The position numbers were made by a program, and so were the translations under genes. The notes under the pieces are model-generated. The model saw nothing but the letters and a program-made list of their open reading frames with translations. It was not told the DNA's origin and ran no database searches. 64,000 nucleotides of DNA, from the NCBI GenBank assembly GCA_035578175.1, contig JAQMRL010000003.1:102598969-102662968 (forward strand), in the 5' to 3' direction. Numbering within the stretch: position 1 is the first letter of the stretch; each line of letters opens with the position of its first letter. This document shows, piece by piece, positions 57,976 through 64,000 of the stretch. The stretch is from Catonia carolina (lineage: Eukaryota > Arthropoda > Insecta > Hemiptera > Achilidae).

Positions 57976-58802
57976 TATTTTTTTACGAAACAACCGCTTC
58001 TAGTAAAACAGTTAAATACCCTTGCGAACATAATTGTTTGACTTTAAGTAGTCAGAAAACGTGAGGACTGTAAGGAAAAAGATTATCAATTTTTCTATAA
58101 ATGCTGTAGGTATTTTCTCAATAACAAAATCGTGAGAATGTAAAGTAGTTTACAAAGGTTTTTCAATAAATTAGTTGTAAGTAGATTAAAGTGTAAATAT
58201 AATATTAAATTAGGAGTTTGTTTAGTTTTAAAACGGTAATTATTTTAATGATTAGTTAATGAATAGATATGGGGCTTTGGGTTGGATATTAGACTATACG
58301 CAGTATTCTAATAACTCTTTGATGTAAACTGACTAAGCTTCAAGCATTAGCGGCTGAAAGCCATTCCATTCACTATCGTAATGATACGGAGAAGGCTGAG
58401 AAAGAGAACTCATTGCTGATTGAAATATAAAGGAGAGAACCTATTTCTCAGACACCGATATACTGTGAGAGTATTCTTGTTTTCAGGTTATGTTATTAAC
58501 AATAATAAAATTAATCTTATTTCAAATTTGACTTAATTGTAAAGAGAAATTCCGTATATAACTTAAAAACAATATCTGCAATTCGTATATTAACATTATA
58601 ATTATGTTAATATAAATTAACTATCTAAAATTAAAAATTTAATTTATAGTCTTTAATTAAAAATTTAATTTTTAGTCTAAAAGGTTCTAAAATTAAAGTC
58701 GGATTAAGTTGGGAAAAATAAAATCTGTATTTATTTTACGGAATTTCGTGTTAATCATTATGAAATGAAAAATAAATATGTTGCAGTGATTAGTACTAAC
58801 AG
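57976..58802. other. anonymous AT-rich sequence
   Basis: The duplicate string TTAAAAATTTAATTT occurs twice at 58629-58672. No gene. Confidence 0.5.
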
Positions 58803-58905
58803 ATTGTTGTTTTTTTGGTCATCATCCGAAAGGCTGGTTTGAACCTCTAGAAGCTTTACTAAGTAAAACGAAGAGCTTTATATTTGCCTTCGTCACTGAG
58901 TGAAA
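58803..58905 (-). repeat. R390 dispersed repeat, 3'-end fragment
   Basis: Only the last ~100 bases of the family remain (CATCATCCGAAAGGCTGGTT to CACTGAGTG). It is directly abutted by an R180 copy. Confidence 0.75.
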
Positions 58906-59220
58906 TTTAAACATTTTTTTATAACGTTTATTTTAGCGGTAATTAGTATTTTTCTGTTATTTTTTATGAGAATCTGTAAAAAGTGGATTTTTTAAGATTT
59001 AGGCCTTAGTAAGCATTTTATGATTAAAGGTTACATAAATAAATTTATAGGAAATTAAACGATCTACAACTTTTATTTTAGGTATTTTTTTGCAGAGCCT
59101 AGTTTAGCATCAAAGCGTGATTTTCCGAATTATTAAGCCAAACTAAGGTTGATTTTTGTATTGCATCATTCACTCATGATTAAAATGAGGTTATGTTTTT
59201 GAGGATAGGTTACATTTCAT
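58906..59220 (+). repeat. R180 dispersed repeat, copy 2
   Basis: It has one and a half units (TTATTTTAGCGGTAATTAGT; CTACAACTTTTATTTTAGGT; TAGTTTAGCATCAAAGCGTG) and then the tail AGCCAAACTAAGGTTGATTT ... TTGAGGATAGGTTACAT. It breaks off about 100 bases before the family end. Confidence 0.7.
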
Positions 59221-59525
59221 ATTCAATAACAATATGCTAGCGCTACCAGAACGAGACTTCAAAATAAACTGTATTTTATTTTATTTTTTAACGCAACGTC
59301 ACAACCAGAGGAGTAGCACCAGCGTAAATTTAATTCTGTTATTTTATTATTTACTTCGCAAAATCTCGTTAAGGATTTTACTTAATTTTCGATTTTTTTT
59401 AACAATCCCGACCTCGTAATTTTTTAAAAATATGTTTGATAGAGTTCTGTATTATATACAACAGAATCTCCATTCATAATAAATTATACCAGATTCTTTT
59501 AAATACTGTTTTAAATACTGTATGA

Positions 59526-59845
59526 ACCCACCGGGTTGGTCTAGAGGTAAAGTCATCGCCAAAATCAGCTGTTTATCAGCTGATTTTTGGAGACGAAGGT
59601 TCCTGGTTCAAATCCTAGTAAAGGTAGTTACTTTTATACGGATTTGAATAACACTTAGACAGTGGTTGCCGGTGTACTTTAATGGTTGGGGTTCAATTAA
59701 CCATACTCTCTCAGAAGGTCGACCTGGGTCTGTACAAGACTACACCTCAATTGCACGTCATACACAACATCCTCATCTCATTGGGTCATGGGGTTGCTTA
59801 TTGTTCTGAATTGAACAGATTGCAACGTACACCTATTAGGAATTT
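59526..59845 (+). repeat. tRNA-headed SINE, copy 5 (full-length)
   Basis: It has the head ACCCACCGGGTTGGTCTAGA, A-box-like GGTCTAGAGGTAAAG, a CAGCTGTTTATCAGCTG stem and B box GGTTCAAATCC. The complete body ends at GCAACGTACACCTATTAGGA. Confidence 0.9.
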
Positions 59846-61018
59846 AAAAAAATATTGTTTATGAATTCCAAATTTTAGTAGCCTGTGTTATGGATCAAGT
59901 AATTTCTGGTACTCGTTAGAACTAATCAAAAACTATTGTGTAAACAATTGCACAACTTTCTACCCAAAAACATTTTTATGGTTGTAAAAATGTAATGTAA
60001 TGTAAAATAATTTATGAAAAGTAAAAGAAAAAGAGATAAGGTTTGTTCATTTTATTTTACTACAACATTTAAACAATAATGACAAAAACAAGAAAATGTT
60101 TTGTAAAGTTAAGCGTAAATATTGTATTGTACATACTTTGTGAAAAACTTGTAGAGACCTAGATTGACGAGTTACAAACAACTCGTCGGTTACAGAATGC
60201 ATTTTTGTACTGTATTTGTGTATAACTGTCTGGACGAGGTGAGGCATGTAAAACGTTGTAGAGGAGGGGTTGTAGATACTCTCATTATGCAGAACGTATA
60301 GCGTAACCCACTCGAGTAGATGTCGGTTCTTAGAAGAGATGTAAGGAAGAAGTGTGGTGTGGGGTTGGACAAGTGGGTTCTGCTATGTCACTGGCCCTAT
60401 TAATTAACCACCGCCCCGAGTGGTGGAGAGTGAGGCAAGCCCCGGTCTCGTCATTAAAAAATAATTATCCACCCTGAAGAGCCGCGGGCAGCCGCTTACA
60501 CAAAAGGAAGAACGGTCAAACAATGAACACTAGTATACAGTTTTCATCCGACCCTGTGATGAACAGTGCTTTTGTTGCACAAAATAAATTCTATAACGTC
60601 CTTTTTATTCAGGTAGCACATCACAAAGCTTTTATTAGAATAAATTCGTTTCTTAACTTGTAGTAAACTCTATTGTGTCGCTTAATTTGTTTTATGTACA
60701 TATTTGGTCAGTAAACCAAGTCAGTAGAATCTTTTTTTTTTGAATATATATAAGTGTTGAAAACTCTTTAGGCACACTTTAGCTCCACTTTCAACTATAC
60801 CGGTTGGAAATACTTTTATAAGGATTTATATCAACGAATATTAATAAAAAATATATTGGGCGCCAGCTCTATCAATATAGCATGAGAGAAATAAATAAAT
60901 AAAACTAGGTATATTTTCTTGCTTTAAACGAAATATTTAATGAGTACTAAACTTATCTTGTGTACTAACTTTACTTTTAATGAATACTAATATGAAACTA
61001 CTATCAAAATTATTCTTA
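59846..61018. other. anonymous sequence with a GC-richer patch
   Basis: 60385-60500 (GCCCCGAGTGGTGGAGAGTG, then AGAGCCGCGGGCAGCCGC) is far less AT-rich than its surroundings. I cannot match it to a family. The rest is AT-rich. Confidence 0.4.
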
Positions 61019-61378
61019 ACTTGTTGTTTAGGTCATCAGCCGAAAGGCTGGTTTGAAACTGCAGAGGTTTTACTAAGTAAAACTACGAGTGAGGTGGTTT
61101 ACCAATGACTTCCTCACTGAATGGAAAAGTACGCTTATCAGCATGCCAGGTCTTCTGAAAAGCACATACTTTACACTCTGCGTACGAAACCTTCACTTCA
61201 TTCACTTCAGGGTCTGGCTGTATAATGAAATTCATTACTTTCAGAGGAGATAACTCTGATTAGTGTCTTTTACACCTCTACCTAGTCTGGTCTTAAATGA
61301 TTCAGTCATTTCATTGGCTGACCATGTGATAAGAAACAGAACTATTTATTTTAGCCCTGTAACAATCAGATTGAGTGA
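61019..61378 (-). repeat. R390 dispersed repeat, minus copy
   Basis: Near full-length, from TTGTTGTTTAGGTCATCAGC to CCTGTAACAATCAGATTGAG. The last ~40 bases of the family (the start, when read on the minus strand) are missing. Confidence 0.85.
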
Positions 61379-62189
61379 TTCCTAACCTATATGTATATAT
61401 ATAATTTATATAATACTCGTATATATTGATTCTTAATTTATATAAAATATAGCCAACCTTTTTTCTGCTGCAACTTTAATACAAAAACAAAACTGAACAA
61501 ACCATTAATAATTATACGAATGAATTTACCTCCAATTAAATATTTTTCCCTTTCTTCTTCTCCTCGTTCTCCTTTAGACCTGTATTTCACGTTCAGAATG
61601 CGTACAGCTGTTATGAGAACCCGTTGTGTTATCAAGCGTACTGAAACAGACCTCCTCCGCCGACACCATCCCAAGGTCACGGGCAAAAATATTTGGACTT
61701 TCGCGTACCCGCTCTAACAAGCTTATTTTTGAAAAAATTCTGAAAAAAATACTTTCGCTTCCTAATGAATCGTATTTTATTACGCTGTAAATGTTATTAT
61801 TATACTCTAATATTTAGATAAGAGTCCGTAGGTACATATAAGAGAAAGGGGTATGACGACTCTCCCTTCGTCGCCCTTACTGTCAGGCCCGGGAAGTTTT
61901 ATTACTATTTTTGGACCTTTCCGAGATACTAACGGCTGTTATTAAAACAAGATATAAAGATTTACCAAGATTTAAGCAATAACTATTCTTTACTTAAAAA
62001 TAATTGAAAAAGATAATAAAGTTGATGAATAATTCCAGTATTTTAATAATTTGTCGGTATCTGATCTTTAAAACGATACAAATATTAAGTACCTATGTTT
62101 TCGTATTACGTTATTCAATTAGGAGTTTATAATGAGAACGTGTTGTGGCGCGGAGTCGATATTTTTATTTAGTTTAGTACCGTAGAGCT
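61379..62189. other. anonymous AT-rich sequence
   Basis: The overlapping open frames at 61438-61717 show no motif. I see nothing supportable. Confidence 0.45.
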
Positions 62190-62459
62190 CAAACTCCAGG
62201 TTGCAAGGTTTAACAAGGGTTAACAAGGGTTTGAAGCACCAACTCTTTTATTGTTGTTTATCACCAACTCTTTTCAAGATATATATACAAAGAGCACTGA
62301 GCACCTGGCGCAAGAAATGTAATGGAATGGGGATTGAAATTGGAGATACCTGTTTGTATACACTACTGTTTGCCGATGATCAAGTGCTCATAGCTAACGA
62401 TGAAGAGGACATTGCTTATATGACAAGGAAACTCTTGGATGAATACTGTGAATGGGGGT
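62190..62459 (+). pseudogene. LINE reverse transcriptase fragment, cut by a second LINE
   Basis: Contains SPTLFKIYIQRALSTWRKKC, then CLYTLLFADDQVLIANDEED and MTRKLLDEYCEWGL. SPTLFNIY---AL--W is RT block 4 and FADDQ is the catalytic block 5. The usual QGC before SLSP is damaged, replaced by a KHQLFYCC-like reading with a short local duplication of GGTTTAACAAGGGTTAACAA. After CEWGL the sequence turns abruptly into the (TTTA)n tail of a minus-strand LINE. Confidence 0.85.
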
Positions 62460-64000
62460 TGAATATTTATTTATTTATTTATTTATTTATTTACAATAAT
62501 ATAAAGGCTAACAGAACTTATCCATATAAGCCTTATTGACTTAAACAAATATTACATATTTACAAAACAATATTTGCTTATAACTATTTTATTTACAATA
62601 TATACTTGCTAATACACTTTTTGTCTCCTTTTCTCATAAAAATAAAATAATGTTTCAGTAAAATTACTTTCTACAATAATAAATTAATAAGAAAAAAAAA
62701 ACAAAAAATTCCCACAAAAAATAGTTTAGCAAAACTTGACCAAAAATAATATTATTCATTTATAAATTAATAAAAGGAAAAGGAAAAAGAAACAAGAAAA
62801 AAGAAAAAAGAAAGAAGGAAAGGAAGAAAGAAAGAAAAAGATGTGAGTCTGCTCTGTGAATTTATGTCATTTATTGGTTGGTGAGCGCCTGATAACATTT
62901 TGATGAAAACTGTTCGTAATTATCAAAAAAAGGATCGAGTTCCAGTTTAAATTTATTAAAAAAGGATAACGTCCGTATTAAGAACGTATTACTGTATTGC
63001 ACAGTGTTCACTTTAGGCAAATAAAACAGATTAAAAGTCCTGGATCTAACAAAAGGTACATAATAAAAAATGTTTTTAACAATATCCTCTAGATCAACCT
63101 TATTATTTAATATTTTATATAAAAATTGCATACACATCACATTTCGTCTGACTTCAAGGGATTTTATGTCAAAAATTCTTCTCATCGTCTCCGTAGAAAA
63201 CCCTAAAGGACATGACATACCATATTTTTTGTAATACAGGAGACGCAATAATCTATTTTGAATTTTTTCAATCGAGTCTATGTAATTCAGATGATGGGGA
63301 TTCCACACAATTGCAGCATATTCTAACCTGCTTCTAACTAGAGCTTCAAATAGCCTTATTGGGACCTCAATTCCATCAAACTGCTTCGTATTTCTAAATA
63401 TAAACCCGAGTAACCTATAACCATTATTCACAATCATATGGATGTGTTGCTTGAATGTTAATTTACTGTCAATTAACACCCCTAAATCACGGATCTCATG
63501 GACTAAATCTAATTTTTCATTTTTTACAGAATATTCAAATATATGGAAATTAATTTGGTTGGAAAATATCATATATTTACATTTATTAATGTTTAACTCT
63601 AAATGATTTATTTCACACCATAAATAAACATTATCCAAGTCTTTTTGAAGAAGTTTACAATCATCAAAATTATATATATGTTTATACAGTTTCATATCGT
63701 CAGCAAATAAAATACATACACTATTATGAACGCTTAGTGGCAAATCGTTAATTAATAATAAAAATAAAAGAGGCCTGAGTTTACTGCCCTGAGGTACACC
63801 CATGCTATTTGAAAAATTACGAGAGCAATTATTTCTAAATCTTACATACAACGATCTATTTTTCAAGTAACTATTAAAAAACAATATTAAATTTTTTGTA
63901 AAGCCAATTTTTTCCATTTTCATTAACAATATGTCATGGTTTACTCTATCAAAGGCTTTTTTAAAATCTAAGTATATTACATCTGTACGCAATCTATTAT
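62460..64000 (-). mobile_element. Young CR1/Jockey-group LINE, 3' part, runs off the window
   Basis: On the minus strand the order is RT ORF, a 3' UTR of about 370 bases with a pyrimidine-rich stretch (62772-62840), and a terminal (AAAT)n tail (62464-62495) joined to the split RT fragment. The open ORF and intact tail point to recent insertion. The 5' part lies beyond 64000. Confidence 0.85.
62871..64000 (-). CDS. LINE reverse transcriptase, C-terminal part (open frame, partial)
   Basis: The frame is open from the window edge (first ATG at 63992) to the stop at 62871, 373 codons. RT blocks in order: VIYLDFKKAFDRVNH (catalytic D of LDF), GVPQGSKLRPLLFLLLINDL, and ILFADDMKLYK (catalytic FADD). 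Then come NINKCKYMIFSN and DLGVLIDSKLTFKQHI. The thumb and C-terminal region includes LFEALVRSRLEYAAIVWNPH and IEKIQNRLLRLLYY. This enzyme makes cDNA at the nicked target. The sequence GSKLRPLLF departs from the usual GSILGPLLF, including loss of the conserved G, so activity is uncertain despite the open frame. The N-terminal endonuclease domain is outside the window. Confidence 0.9.
   Translation of the reverse strand, partial: NRLRTDVIYLDFKKAFDRVNHDILLMKMEKIGFTKNLILFFNSYLKNRSLYVRFRNNCSRNFSNSMGVPQGSKLRPLLFLLLINDLPLSVHNSVCILFADDMKLYKHIYNFDDCKLLQKDLDNVYLWCEINHLELNINKCKYMIFSNQINFHIFEYSVKNEKLDLVHEIRDLGVLIDSKLTFKQHIHMIVNNGYRLLGFIFRNTKQFDGIEVPIRLFEALVRSRLEYAAIVWNPHHLNYIDSIEKIQNRLLRLLYYKKYGMSCPLGFSTETMRRIFDIKSLEVRRNVMCMQFLYKILNNKVDLEDIVKNIFYYVPFVRSRTFNLFYLPKVNTVQYSNTFLIRTLSFFNKFKLELDPFFDNYEQFSSKCYQALTNQ

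Noticed and set aside
1..64000. CRISPR array, operons, bacterial promoters or terminators
   Set aside because: No regularly spaced identical repeats and no prokaryotic gene organisation; the window is eukaryotic.

Overview
The window looks like AT-rich insect nuclear DNA, and the transposon repertoire suggests a hemipteran, but that placement is inference. Supporting signs are mariner DD34D remnants, Jockey/CR1/RTE-type LINE fragments, tRNA-headed SINEs, a HARBI1 transposase paired with a MADF-BESS protein, and spliceosomal introns. No prokaryotic gene organisation and no confidently recognised host gene is present. The 64 kb read as intergenic or intronic sequence built from transposable elements in several states of decay.

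Layout. 1-960: two mariner fragments in inverted orientation and a tRNA-like segment. 1.2-6.4 kb: three forward copies of an approximately 390-bp dispersed repeat (called R390 here) and degenerate LINE tails. 7.4-10.8 kb: a fold-back element with arms of about 750 bp and a loop of about 40 bp. Its left arm is split by a 1.83-kb DNA transposon with 36-bp TIRs and a TTTA target duplication, which carries a transposase-like remnant resembling the DUF7869 family. 13.8-14.0 kb: a hairpin MITE. 17.07-17.59 kb: a piggyBac-type MITE flanked by TTAA. 20.65-21.70 kb: an R390 copy split by a 663-bp solo-LTR candidate. 23.86-25.60 kb: a pogo/Tigger-like element with TA duplication and iterated terminal motifs that keeps only a PHD-finger C-terminus. 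26-43 kb: Jockey, RTE-like and other LINE fragments, plus a 22-bp-stem palindrome. 44.7-48.85 kb: a PIF/Harbinger element whose transposase and MADF-BESS genes lie on opposite strands with interdigitated exons, each gene having one exon inside the other's intron. 49-62 kb: further SINE, LINE, R390 and R180 copies, microsatellites and one unrecognised ORF. 62.2-64.0 kb: a LINE RT fragment interrupted by a much younger LINE that runs off the right edge with an open RT frame.

How the genes work together: the only multi-gene unit is the Harbinger element. In that superfamily a DDE nuclease (HARBI1-like) acts with a partner DNA-binding protein; here the partner has an N-terminal MADF domain and a C-terminal BESS motif. 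Both genes carry one apparent frameshift, so this copy is probably inactive. The other coding traces are solitary TE fragments.

Limits: repeat-family boundaries, LINE clade names and the DUF7869 assignment come from reading the sequence and recalled family signatures, not from searches.
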